From Ruminococcaceae bacterium UBA1375 (GTDB lineage: Bacteria > Bacillota > Clostridia > Oscillospirales > Ruminococcaceae): a stretch of DNA of 59,803 nucleotides. The DNA is taken from NCBI GenBank assembly GCA_002305795.1, contig DBRF01000015.1, forward strand, positions 1 through 59,803, in the 5' to 3' direction. Each line of letters starts with the position of its first letter. The stretch's first letter is position 1. Made by a program: the position numbers and the translations under genes. The notes under the pieces are model-generated. The model was not told the DNA's origin. It did no database searches and worked only from the letters and a program-made list of their open reading frames with translations. Shown here piece by piece: positions 30,363 to 37,998 of the stretch.

Positions 30363-31841
30363 TTGTCCAAAGAACTCTTTGCCCAGCGGTTGAAGCTGGC
30401 CATGGAGCAGAGCGGCCAAAAACAGGTGGACCTGGTACAGGCTGCAGCCGGCCGGGGAATCAAGCTGGGGAAAAGCCACATCAGTCAATATGTCAATGGA
30501 AAAACCATGCCAAGACAGGAAATCCTGCGTTTTCTGGCCTCTGCTTTACAGGTGGAAGAAGCCTGGCTCAAAGGCGAAGAAACGCAAAGCCAACCTCAAA
30601 AAGAAAAGAATACAGGAGGAATCACCATGCGGGAGTTCAAAAAATCATCCAAATTAAACCATGTGCTGTACGACGTCCGGGGGCCGGTGGTGGACGAAGC
30701 GGCCCGGATGGAGGAAGCTGGAACCCAAATTTTAAAATTGAACATCGGCAACCCTGCCCCCTTTGGATTTCATGCGCCGGATGAAGTGATCTACGATATG
30801 CGCCGTCAGCTCACCGAATGTGAAGGATATTCCGACGCCAAGGGGCTGTTTTCCGCCCGGAAGGCCATTATGCAGTACGCCCAGCTCAAGCACATCCCCA
30901 ACGTATCCATGGAGGACATTTACACCGGTAACGGGGTCAGCGAGCTGATCAACCTCTGCATGTCCGCCCTACTGGACAGCGGAGACGAAATCTTAATCCC
31001 CTCCCCCGACTATCCCTTATGGACGGCCTGCGCCACCCTGGCGGGGGGTACGGCGGTACACTATGTCTGCGACGAACAGGCGGAGTGGTACCCTGATATG
31101 GACGATATTAAAAAGAAAATCACCGACCACACCAAAGCCATCGTCCTGATCAACCCCAACAACCCTACCGGTGCGCTGTATCCCAAAGAGGTGCTGGAGC
31201 AGATTGTGGAGATTGCCAGAGAGCATCAGCTGATCATCTTTTCCGATGAAATCTACGACCGGCTGGTGATGGACGGGGCGGAACACGTCTCTGTCGCTTC
31301 TTTGGCGCCGGATTTGTTCTGCGTCACCTTCAGCGGGCTTTCCAAGTCCCACATGATTGCCGGCTACCGCATCGGCTGGATGATTTTAAGCGGCAACAAG
31401 GCCATGGCCAAGGACTACATCGAAGGGCTGAAGATGCTGTCCAATATGCGGCTTTGCTCCAATGTCCCGGCCCAGTCCATTGTCCAGACGGCGCTGGGGG
31501 GCTACCAAAGTGTGGAAAACTACATCAAGCCGGGCGGACGGATCTACGAACAGCGGGAGCTGGTGTACAACATGATGACCAGCATTCCGGGGGTGACGGC
31601 GGTGAAGCCCAAGGCGGCTTTCTATATGTTCCCCAAGCTGGACCAAAACAAGTTCCACATTACCGACGATGAGAAATTCGCCCTGGACCTGCTCCGGGAC
31701 AAAAAAATCCTGCTGATTCACGGCGGCGGGTTCCACTGGCAGCAGCCGGACCATTTCCGGGTGGTGTACCTGCCCCGGATGGAAGTGCTCAAAGAAGCGG
31801 TGGAAAAGATCGGGGACTTTTTAAGTTACTACCATCAGTAA
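30363..31841 (+). CDS. fusion of XRE-type HTH domain and AlaA-like alanine aminotransferase
   Basis: 492 aa from a TTG start with AGGAGG 9 bases upstream. Residues 1-66 are an XRE/Cro helix-turn-helix (FAQRLKLAMEQSGQKQVDL, ISQYVNGKTMPRQEILRFLA). Residues 67-88 are a Gln/Lys linker. Residues 89-492 are a complete PLP-dependent class I aminotransferase closely following E. coli AlaA (SSKLNHVLYDVRGPVVDEA, LKLNIGNPAPFGF, NPNNPTG, SDEIYDRLV, PLP-lysine in FSGLSKSHMIAGYRIGW). AlaA makes alanine from pyruvate and glutamate. An internal ATG at 30627, in frame, has its own AGGAGG, so a free aminotransferase may also be made. Likely an enzyme that senses PLP or amino-acid state and represses its own promoter; that role is inference. 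Confidence 0.9.
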   Translation: MSKELFAQRLKLAMEQSGQKQVDLVQAAAGRGIKLGKSHISQYVNGKTMPRQEILRFLASALQVEEAWLKGEETQSQPQKEKNTGGITMREFKKSSKLNHVLYDVRGPVVDEAARMEEAGTQILKLNIGNPAPFGFHAPDEVIYDMRRQLTECEGYSDAKGLFSARKAIMQYAQLKHIPNVSMEDIYTGNGVSELINLCMSALLDSGDEILIPSPDYPLWTACATLAGGTAVHYVCDEQAEWYPDMDDIKKKITDHTKAIVLINPNNPTGALYPKEVLEQIVEIAREHQLIIFSDEIYDRLVMDGAEHVSVASLAPDLFCVTFSGLSKSHMIAGYRIGWMILSGNKAMAKDYIEGLKMLSNMRLCSNVPAQSIVQTALGGYQSVENYIKPGGRIYEQRELVYNMMTSIPGVTAVKPKAAFYMFPKLDQNKFHITDDEKFALDLLRDKKILLIHGGGFHWQQPDHFRVVYLPRMEVLKEAVEKIGDFLSYYHQ

Positions 31842-31939
31842 AAAACATCTATTTTTACGTCGAAATCAAAGGATTTTTCCCGGAAACGGCAGCGACAACC
31901 ACGAATTCCAAAAGTTAAAGGGATTTGCCTCGAAAGCCC

Positions 31940-31968
31940 TTGAAAAATACCCAAAACAATAGTATAAT
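31940..31968 (+). promoter_or_regulatory. promoter of the NifU-like/GGGtGRT operon
   Basis: TTGAAA (31940-31945), 17-bp spacer, TATAAT (31963-31968). Confidence 0.85.
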
Positions 31969-32039
31969 GATTCTGGTCCAATGTGCATTCTGCATATTCG
32001 GAAAAGAAGGAAAGAATCAAAAACGAAAGGAGTTTTCCC

Positions 32040-32732
32040 ATGATTTACTCGCAAGAAGTTGAAGCAATGTGCCCCGTAAAACAGGGCGTTGCCCATGGCT
32101 GTGCTCCCATCCCGGAGGAAGCGAAGTGGGTGAAGGCGAAACAGATCACCGACATCTCTGGCTTTACTCACGGCGTGGGTTGGTGTGCTCCCCAGCAGGG
32201 CGCCTGCAAGCTGACCCTGAACGTGAAGGAGGGCGTCATCCAGGAGGCTCTGGTAGAGACCTTGGGATGTTCCGGTATGACCCACTCTGCCGCTATGGCT
32301 GCTGAAATCCTTCCCGGCCGCACCATTCTGGAAGCTCTGAACACCGACCTGGTGTGCGACGCCATCAACACCGCCATGCGGGAACTGTTCTTGCAGATCG
32401 TTTACGGCCGCAGCCAGTCCGCCTTTAGTGAAGACGGTTTGGCCATCGGCGCCGCCCTGGAAGACTTGGGCAAAGGCCTGCGCAGCCAGGTAGGTACCAT
32501 GTACGGCACCTTGAAGAAGGGCCCCCGTTACCTGGAAATGGCGGAAGGCTACGTCACCGGCATTGCTTTGGACGAAGACGACGAGATCATCGGCTATCAG
32601 TTCCTGAACTTCGGCAAGATGATGGACTTCATCAAGAAGGGCGACGACCCGGCTACCGCCATGGAAAAAGCCAAGGGTCAATACGGCCGCGTGGACGATG
32701 CTGCTAGAATCATCGATCCCCGTGAGAAATAA
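32040..32732 (+). CDS. NifU/IscU-like iron-sulfur scaffold family protein
   Basis: 230 aa. The stretch LVETLGCSGMTHSAAMAAEI followed by LPGRTILEAL and LVCDAI follows the NifU_N pattern (FxGCG..xxSS..T.L..GKT..EA), where the Cys is a cluster ligand. Further cysteines are in MCPVKQG, HGCAPIP, GWCAPQQGACK. The usual early GCGD ligand motif is not present in that form, so the protein may bind a different cluster or be a diverged relative. ATG at 32040 has AAAGGAG upstream. It is 22 bases ahead of the GGGtGRT gene; the two are commonly adjacent in Clostridia as far as I recall, which points to a shared but unknown role. Confidence 0.75.
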   Translation: MIYSQEVEAMCPVKQGVAHGCAPIPEEAKWVKAKQITDISGFTHGVGWCAPQQGACKLTLNVKEGVIQEALVETLGCSGMTHSAAMAAEILPGRTILEALNTDLVCDAINTAMRELFLQIVYGRSQSAFSEDGLAIGAALEDLGKGLRSQVGTMYGTLKKGPRYLEMAEGYVTGIALDEDDEIIGYQFLNFGKMMDFIKKGDDPATAMEKAKGQYGRVDDAARIIDPREK

Positions 32733-32754
32733 TAACTAAGGAGGGAATGAGATC

Positions 32755-33759
32755 ATGGCATTGTTTGAATCCTACGAAAGAAGAATCGACAAGATCAACG
32801 CTGTACTGAACAGCTACGGTATTTCCTCCCTGGAGGAAGCCAGAAAGATCACCGAAGACAAGGGCTTGGATATTTACAGCCAGGTGAAGAAAATCCAGCC
32901 CATCTGCTTCGAAAATGCCTGCTGGGCCTACATCGTAGGCGTAGCCATCGCCATCAAAAAGGGCTGCACCCGGGCTGCGGACGCCGCTGCCGCCATCGGC
33001 GAAGGTTTGCAGGCTTTCTGCATCCCCGGTTCCGTTGCCGACCAGCGTAAAGTAGGTCTGGGCCACGGCAACCTGGGCAAAATGCTGCTGGAAGAAGAAA
33101 CCGAATGTTTCTGCTTTTTGGCCGGTCACGAATCCTTTGCCGCAGCGGAAGGCGCTATCGGCATTGCGGAAAAGGCCAACAAAGTGCGTCAGAAACCCCT
33201 GCGGGTTATCCTCAACGGTCTGGGCAAAGACGCTGCTCAGATCATCTCCCGGATCAACGGCTTCACCTATGTAGAAACCGAAATGGACTACTACACCGGC
33301 GAAGTGAAGGAAGTCTTCCGGAAGAGCTACTCCAACGGCCTGCGGGCGAAGGTGAACTGCTACGGCGCCAACGATGTTACCGAAGGCGTTGCCATCATGC
33401 ACAAGGAAGGCGTGGACGTGTCCATCACCGGCAACTCCACCAACCCCACCCGGTTCCAGCACCCCGTTGCCGGCACCTACAAGAAAGAGTGCATTGAACG
33501 GGGCAAGAAGTACTTCTCCGTAGCCAGCGGCGGCGGCACCGGCCGTACCCTGCACCCCGACAACATGGCTGCCGGTCCTGCTTCCTACGGCATGACCGAT
33601 ACCATGGGCCGGATGCACTCCGACGCTCAGTTTGCCGGTTCCTCCTCCGTTCCCGCTCACGTGGAAATGATGGGCCTCATCGGCATGGGCAACAACCCCA
33701 TGGTGGGCGCTACCGTTGCCTGCGCTGTGGCGGTGGAAGAAGCTATGAAAAACGGCTGA
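32755..33759 (+). CDS. GGGtGRT family protein
   Basis: 334 aa. Named for its conserved motif, here VASGGGTGRTLHPDNMAAG (about 261-279). The family has no established function. Other visible blocks: GVAIAIKKGCTRAADAAAAI, GVDVSITGNSTNPTRFQHP and a Gly/Met-rich end (MMGLIGMGNNPMVGATVACA). No signal peptide, so cytoplasmic. AGGAGG precedes the ATG. High, optimised codon use and strong promoter suggest an abundant protein. Co-transcribed with the NifU-like gene. Confidence 0.9.
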   Translation: MALFESYERRIDKINAVLNSYGISSLEEARKITEDKGLDIYSQVKKIQPICFENACWAYIVGVAIAIKKGCTRAADAAAAIGEGLQAFCIPGSVADQRKVGLGHGNLGKMLLEEETECFCFLAGHESFAAAEGAIGIAEKANKVRQKPLRVILNGLGKDAAQIISRINGFTYVETEMDYYTGEVKEVFRKSYSNGLRAKVNCYGANDVTEGVAIMHKEGVDVSITGNSTNPTRFQHPVAGTYKKECIERGKKYFSVASGGGTGRTLHPDNMAAGPASYGMTDTMGRMHSDAQFAGSSSVPAHVEMMGLIGMGNNPMVGATVACAVAVEEAMKNG

Positions 33760-33800
33760 GATTACGTCCAGCTTTTGAACATTTGATTCTGTTACTAAAA

Positions 33801-33824
33801 GACGCTGCAAAGTTCTGCGGCGTC
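33801..33824 (+). terminator. terminator of the GGGtGRT operon
   Basis: GACGCTGCA and TGCGGCGTC pair around a 6-base loop, followed by TTTCTTTTT. Confidence 0.88.
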
Positions 33825-33840
33825 TTTCTTTTTGCTGCAA

Positions 33841-33870
33841 AAGCGCCGCCGGGAATTCCCGGCGGCGCTT
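33841..33870. terminator. 30-bp perfect palindrome, terminator of the leftward lipoprotein gene
   Basis: A perfect palindrome whose halves are AAGCGCCGCCGGGAA and TTCCCGGCGGCGCTT. It lies 17 bases past the lipoprotein stop codon; a short T run follows on the minus strand. Confidence 0.7.
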
Positions 33871-33886
33871 ACCTGCTTTTTACACA

Positions 33887-34603
33887 TTATTCTGCCAACA
33901 GTTGGCTTAAATGTCGTTCCATCTCTTCCAAAGTGTAGGACCGCTCCCCTTCCCCATAATAGTTTTCCTCCGGGACATAGCGGGACAGTGTTCCGTCTTC
34001 CCCACAGATAAAACGGGAGGAAAAGAGATGTTCAGAATAAGCGCCCTTAGGCTCGTATTCTTCTCCGGCCAGGGGTTGGTCCAAAAACAACAGATAGATA
34101 TCCCCCTCTTCGGGCAGAGGGGCGCCCATGGCGGGAGCGGAGTAGATCATAGATGCGTCGATCTCCTGCTGGGTCATGTCTTCAAAGTGGCCGCTGCCGT
34201 TGACGGCGATATACCGGCTCAACCGAACGTATCCCCCGTCCGCCACCACCGAAATGGTGTCCCCAGGCAGCAGATTTCCACGGTAGGAGCGCTGAATTTC
34301 AAAGGTATACAAGGTTTGGCCACGGCCGGACTGGTCATAGTTTTGGGTGGAAAGCACCCGGCCGTAGACAATATTATCCGACTGCTCCGCCAGCTCCTCC
34401 AACGTAGGGAGCAGGGACTCCAAATCAATGATCGAAGAAAAGGAGCCGATCTGTTGATACTGCGAGGGGTCGAAGGTGTCTGCGGCAACGGTATAGTCTG
34501 TGGGCTCAGGGGCGTCTTCGATGGAAGCAACATTCGGTGAGGAAGCACAGCCGGTGCAGAAAAGCAGCAGGCTGGTCAAAAGCAGAGATAAGTATTTTTT
34601 CAT
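33887..34603 (-). CDS. predicted lipoprotein of unknown function
   Basis: 238 aa. Lipoprotein signal peptide with basic start, core LSLLLTSLLLF and lipobox CTGC, so it should be anchored to the outside of the membrane. The mature part has a small beta-rich domain around NIVYGRVLSTQNYDQSGRG, QTLYTFEIQRSYRGNLLPGD and TISVVADGGYVRL, the pattern of proteins in which a VxGxV...Y.V...y.G....G.. OB-like or cardiolipin-unrelated domain recurs in Firmicutes lipoproteins; I do not assign a name. Start at 34603 with AGGAGGG upstream; promoter at 34649. Monocistronic. Confidence 0.8.
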   Translation of the reverse strand: MKKYLSLLLTSLLLFCTGCASSPNVASIEDAPEPTDYTVAADTFDPSQYQQIGSFSSIIDLESLLPTLEELAEQSDNIVYGRVLSTQNYDQSGRGQTLYTFEIQRSYRGNLLPGDTISVVADGGYVRLSRYIAVNGSGHFEDMTQQEIDASMIYSAPAMGAPLPEEGDIYLLFLDQPLAGEEYEPKGAYSEHLFSSRFICGEDGTLSRYVPEENYYGEGERSYTLEEMERHLSQLLAE

Positions 34604-34648
34604 AATGAGCCCTCCTATTCCAATTCTATGGAACGTCCTTCTGCCGGT

Positions 34649-34677
34649 ATCATAACATTTTTCGATAGATTTTTCAA
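34649..34677 (-). promoter_or_regulatory. promoter of the lipoprotein gene
   Basis: Minus-strand TTGAAA (34672-34677), 17-bp spacer, TATGAT (34649-34654). Confidence 0.75.
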
Positions 34678-34711
34678 TCTCAAAAGATAATTTCAGAGTT
34701 TTGCGCAAAAA

Positions 34712-34754
34712 AAGTCCGCCCCATTCAGCAGTCTGCCGAATTTGAGCGGAACTT
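34712..34754 (-). terminator. terminator of the tyrS-galU transcript
   Basis: AAGTTCCGC and GCGGACTT pair, with an inner ATTCGGCAG/CTGAAT stem; on the minus strand TTTTTTT follows. Confidence 0.8.
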
Positions 34755-34792
34755 TTCAAAATTGTGTAACCAAGGGCAGCAAAATCCCTACT

Positions 34793-35665
34793 TTACAGGG
34801 TTTTGGCCAGTTCTTTCAGGTAAGCACGGAAACCTTCCCCGATTTCCGGGTGCTTCAGGGCGGTTTCCACGCTGGCCTGCATAATGCCCAGCTTGTTGCC
34901 CATATCGTAGCGGGTGCCCACAAAGTCCACGCCAATCATGCCCTGGGTGGTGGCCAAAATCTTCATGGCGTCGGTGAGCTGGTATTCCCCGCCGGCACCC
35001 CGGGGCAGGTCGGCCAGAATGTCGAAGATTTCACCCGGCAGGACGCAGCGGCCCAGGATGGAGAAGTTGGAGAAGGCCAGTTCCGGGGTGGCGGGTTTTT
35101 CCACCATATCGGTAACCTTATACACATTGTTTTCCAGGTTTTCCACCTTCAGGGAAGAATATCGGGTCACCTGTTCAAAGGGCACTTCCTTCATGCAAAC
35201 GCAGCCCAGGCCGTACTTCTCATACTGGTCCACCAGCTGTTTGCAGCAGGGATAATCCCCCATAATCACGTCGTCGCCGTACAACACCGCAAAGGGGTCC
35301 TTGCCCACAAAGCTCTTGGCGCAGTTCACGGCGTGGCCCAGGCCCAGGGGAGCGGGCTGGCGGACGTAGGTGATGTTGGCCAGCTTGCTGATGGCCCGGA
35401 CGGTTTCCAGCACTTCGGTCTTGCCGGAGGCTTCCAGCTTCTGTTCCAGTTCGGGGGAAGCGTCGAAGTGGTCTTCCACCACCCCTTTGCCCCGGCTGAG
35501 GACGATGCAGATGTCGGTGATGCCGCTGGCTACCGCTTCTTCCACAATGTACTGGATGGCGGGCTTATCCACGATGGTAAGCATTTCTTTGGGCATGGCC
35601 TTGGTGGCCGGAAGGACACGGGTTCCCAAACCCGCTGCGGGGATAACTGCTTTGGTGACTTTCAT
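34793..35665 (-). CDS. galU: UTP-glucose-1-phosphate uridylyltransferase
   Basis: 290 aa, standard. Makes UDP-glucose from UTP and glucose-1-phosphate for glycolipids, teichoic acids and exopolysaccharides. Nucleotide-binding signature VIPAAGLGTRVLPATKAMPK at residues 7-26, then DKPAIQYIVEEAV, LYGDDVI (metal Asp), and MVEKP. It follows tyrS by 21 bases with AGGAAGT upstream and may be read from the tyrS promoter. Confidence 0.96.
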   Translation of the reverse strand: MKVTKAVIPAAGLGTRVLPATKAMPKEMLTIVDKPAIQYIVEEAVASGITDICIVLSRGKGVVEDHFDASPELEQKLEASGKTEVLETVRAISKLANITYVRQPAPLGLGHAVNCAKSFVGKDPFAVLYGDDVIMGDYPCCKQLVDQYEKYGLGCVCMKEVPFEQVTRYSSLKVENLENNVYKVTDMVEKPATPELAFSNFSILGRCVLPGEIFDILADLPRGAGGEYQLTDAMKILATTQGMIGVDFVGTRYDMGNKLGIMQASVETALKHPEIGEGFRAYLKELAKTL

Positions 35666-35686
35666 TGCATTACTTCCTTTCTATTA

Positions 35687-36910
35687 TTATGCCAAAGTAT
35701 ATTTATGGAAAACCTTCTTCCCCTTCTTCACCACGAAGGTGTCTTGGAATGCGTCTTTGGAGAAAGAAGTTTTCGGGTCAGTAATTTTTTCATCGTTTAC
35801 CGCAATGGCTTTGTCGGTCGCCACCAGACGGCGGGCTTCCCCGTTACTCTTGCAGAGACCGCCCTTCACCAGCAGGGTCAGCAGGCCGATAGAGCCATCG
35901 GTGAAGTCCTCCTCCACCAGCGTGGTGGTGGGCATATTATCGGCGCTGCCTTTGCGAAACAGGGTGCGAGCGCTTTCCTGGGCTTTGGCGGCTTCTTCTT
36001 CGCCGTGAACCAACTTGGTCAGCTCGAAGGCCAGGATCTCCTTGGCGGTATTCAGCTGGGCGCCCTCCCAGGAATCCATTTTGTCGATCTCTTCCAGGGG
36101 CAGGAAGGTGAGCATCCGAATGCACTTCAGTACGTCAGCGTCCGCCACGTTTCTCCAGTATTGGTAGAAATCAAAGGGAGAGGTCTTATCAGGGTCCAGC
36201 CAGACGGCGCCGGACTGGGTCTTGCCCATCTTCTTACCTTCGGAGTTTAACAGCAAAGTGATGGTCATGGCGCTGGCGTCCTTGCCCAGCTTCCGGCGGA
36301 TCAGCTCGGTACCCGCCAGCATATTGCTCCACTGGTCGTCTCCGCCAAACTGGAGATTGCAGCCGTATTGCTGGAACAGTTCGTAGAAGTCGTAGGCCTG
36401 CATAATCATGTAGTTAAATTCCAAAAAGCTCAGGCCCTTCGCCATCCGCTGCTTATAGCATTCTGCGGTGAGCATCCGGTTCACCGAGAAGTGGGGGCCC
36501 ACTTCCCGCAGCAGGTCGATGTAGTTGAGCTTCAGCAGCCAGTCGGCATTGTTCACCATCAAGGCCTTGCCCTCGGAAAAGTCGATGAACCGGCTCATCT
36601 GCTTTTTGAAGCAGTCGCAGTTGTGTTGAATCTGCTCCGGAGTCATCATGCTGCGCATATCGCTGCGGCCGGAGGGGTCGCCGATGTAGCCGGTGCCGCC
36701 ACCAATCAGGGCGATGGGCTTATTCCCCGCTTCCTGAAGCCGTTTCATCAGGCAGAGGGCCATAAAGTGTCCCACATGAAGGCTGTCTGCGGTGGGGTCA
36801 AAGCCAATATAAAAAGTAGCTTTTCCGGTATTGACCAGTTCCCGCACCGTGTCTTCATCGGTGACCTGGGCAATCAATCCTCTAGCCTGAAGTTCTTCGT
36901 AAATTCCCAT
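35687..36910 (-). CDS. tyrS: tyrosyl-tRNA synthetase
   Basis: 407 aa. Class I synthetase charging tRNA-Tyr. HIGH motif as HVGH in DPTADSLHVGHF, tyrosine-binding YGCNLQFGGDDQWSN, KMSKS motif as KKMGKTQSG, and a C-terminal S4-like RNA-binding domain (about 340-407, LCKSNGEARRLVATDKAIAV). AGAGGAG precedes the ATG. A T-box leader with a Tyr specifier controls it (36941-37193). Confidence 0.97.
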   Translation of the reverse strand: MGIYEELQARGLIAQVTDEDTVRELVNTGKATFYIGFDPTADSLHVGHFMALCLMKRLQEAGNKPIALIGGGTGYIGDPSGRSDMRSMMTPEQIQHNCDCFKKQMSRFIDFSEGKALMVNNADWLLKLNYIDLLREVGPHFSVNRMLTAECYKQRMAKGLSFLEFNYMIMQAYDFYELFQQYGCNLQFGGDDQWSNMLAGTELIRRKLGKDASAMTITLLLNSEGKKMGKTQSGAVWLDPDKTSPFDFYQYWRNVADADVLKCIRMLTFLPLEEIDKMDSWEGAQLNTAKEILAFELTKLVHGEEEAAKAQESARTLFRKGSADNMPTTTLVEEDFTDGSIGLLTLLVKGGLCKSNGEARRLVATDKAIAVNDEKITDPKTSFSKDAFQDTFVVKKGKKVFHKYTLA

Positions 36911-36940
36911 TTTCCTACTCCTCTCAAGTCCGGCGGTCCA

Positions 36941-37193
36941 AAATAAAAAACCTCCGCCCCAGCCTTAGGCCGGTGCAGAGGACGAAACAGTTCCGTGGTA
37001 CCACCTCAGTTTACCGGAAAAACCGGCCTTTGGCCGCTGTAACGTGCGGACACGGCAAACCCTACTGCTTGCGGTTCGGGCTGCGGCTCCAAGGTGTAAT
37101 TCGACCACTGCATTCGGACGCCCTTTCACCGGCCGGGCGCTCTCTGATTTCCGAAGGACAGGACTACTAAATCCTTTTCATCGCCTTTCACTT
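36941..37193 (-). promoter_or_regulatory. tyrosine T-box leader of tyrS
   Basis: On the minus strand the T-box core GAGGTGGTACCACGG (36993-37007) is present, followed by an intrinsic terminator whose stem is 36951-36981 (CCTCTGCACC...GGGCGGAGG) and a TTTTTTATTT tail (36941-36950). Stem I features GATGAAAAGGA, AGAGAGCGCC and GGTGAAAGGGCG lie upstream, and the specifier loop GAATTACACC offers UAC (37096-37098), a Tyr codon. Uncharged tRNA-Tyr should favour antitermination. Confidence 0.92.
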
Positions 37194-37199
37194 GCTGCT

Positions 37200-37228
37200 A
37201 TCTTACCACGAGGATTGGAGATTGTCAA
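37200..37228 (-). promoter_or_regulatory. promoter of the tyrS T-box transcript
   Basis: Minus-strand TTGACA (37223-37228), 17-bp spacer, TAAGAT (37200-37205). Confidence 0.85.
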
Positions 37229-37430
37229 GTAAGCGGCAAAAGATTTATTTCTTTTTCCTTCACTGTTTTCCTCTTTCTGGTATTTTTATTTTTGCATTGT
37301 TTCCTTTTGAATTTCATCAATTAATTTTGATTTCATTCTTTTTCTTGAATTTTTAACGGAAATTTTCGTTTTTCTGCACAGTATTTTATTTTGTTTTTTG
37401 ATTTTATGCATCATTCTATCATATTGACTA
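37229..37430. other. AT-rich gap between divergent tyrS and blaI-type promoters
   Basis: Strongly T-rich on the plus strand, no open frame with a ribosome site and no clear repeat. Probably only an upstream region for the two flanking promoters. Confidence 0.5.
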
Positions 37431-37459
37431 TTGACACATTAGATACTTTGCGTTAAAAT
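37431..37459 (+). promoter_or_regulatory. promoter of the BlaI-type repressor gene
   Basis: TTGACA (37431-37436), 17-bp spacer, TAAAAT (37454-37459). About 40 bases of leader. Confidence 0.8.
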
Positions 37460-37508
37460 GAAGTTATTGATATACCAAAGAAGCTTATCAGGGAAAGGAG
37501 CTTTTTGC

Positions 37509-37922
37509 ATGGAACCCAGAACCCCCTTCCGGTTAACCAAAAGTGAACTGGAAATCATGGAAGTGCTATGGCAGGAAAATCGTCCGCTGTCCAGAAGTTT
37601 CATTATCAGCCACGCCCCTCACCGCAGCTGGAAAGACAGTTCCATCCACATTTTACTCAACTCCATGCTGGACAAAGGCGCTATTCAAATCGTTGGGTTT
37701 GAACAAACCGGACGCCGCATTGCCCGCACCTTCTCCCCTACTCTCACGCCGGATGAATACTATGCCATGCAGATCAAGTCCCGCAGCATCTACACACCGG
37801 AAAGCCTCCCCAGCCTGCTTAGCGCCTTAATTGCCGATGGGGTAGACGAACAGCTGCTGGACAAATTGACAGCGGTGATCCAACAACGGCGAGAAGAGTT
37901 GCGCAGTCAGCAAAATGGATGA
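37509..37922 (+). CDS. BlaI/MecI/CopY-family transcriptional repressor
   Basis: 137 aa. Winged-helix repressors of this family dimerise on operators and are released by cleavage (BlaI/MecI) or metal (CopY). N-terminal winged helix: LTKSELEIMEVLWQENRPLS and SSIHILLNSMLDKGAIQIVG. C-terminal dimerisation helices at about 95-135. No CopY zinc cluster (CxCxxxxCxC), so it is of the BlaI/MecI kind. AAAGGAG precedes the ATG at 37509. Its usual partner, an M56/BlaR1 protease gene, is not adjacent; one is found at 42252-43703 on the other strand. Confidence 0.88.
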   Translation: MEPRTPFRLTKSELEIMEVLWQENRPLSRSFIISHAPHRSWKDSSIHILLNSMLDKGAIQIVGFEQTGRRIARTFSPTLTPDEYYAMQIKSRSIYTPESLPSLLSALIADGVDEQLLDKLTAVIQQRREELRSQQNG

Positions 37923-37950
37923 GCAGGGAAAAACCCGGTATAACACAGAA

Positions 37951-37980
37951 CCACCTATCCAACAGGACAGGTGGTTTTTT
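37951..37980 (+). terminator. terminator of the BlaI-type gene
   Basis: CCACCT-TCC and GGA-AGGTGG pair, followed by TTTTTT. Confidence 0.88.
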
Positions 37981-37998
37981 CATCTGCGAATATTCAGA

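Noticed and set aside
33841..33870. Origin or recombination site
   Set aside because: The perfect 30-bp palindrome fits a shared transcription terminator between convergent genes; nothing else suggests an att or origin site.
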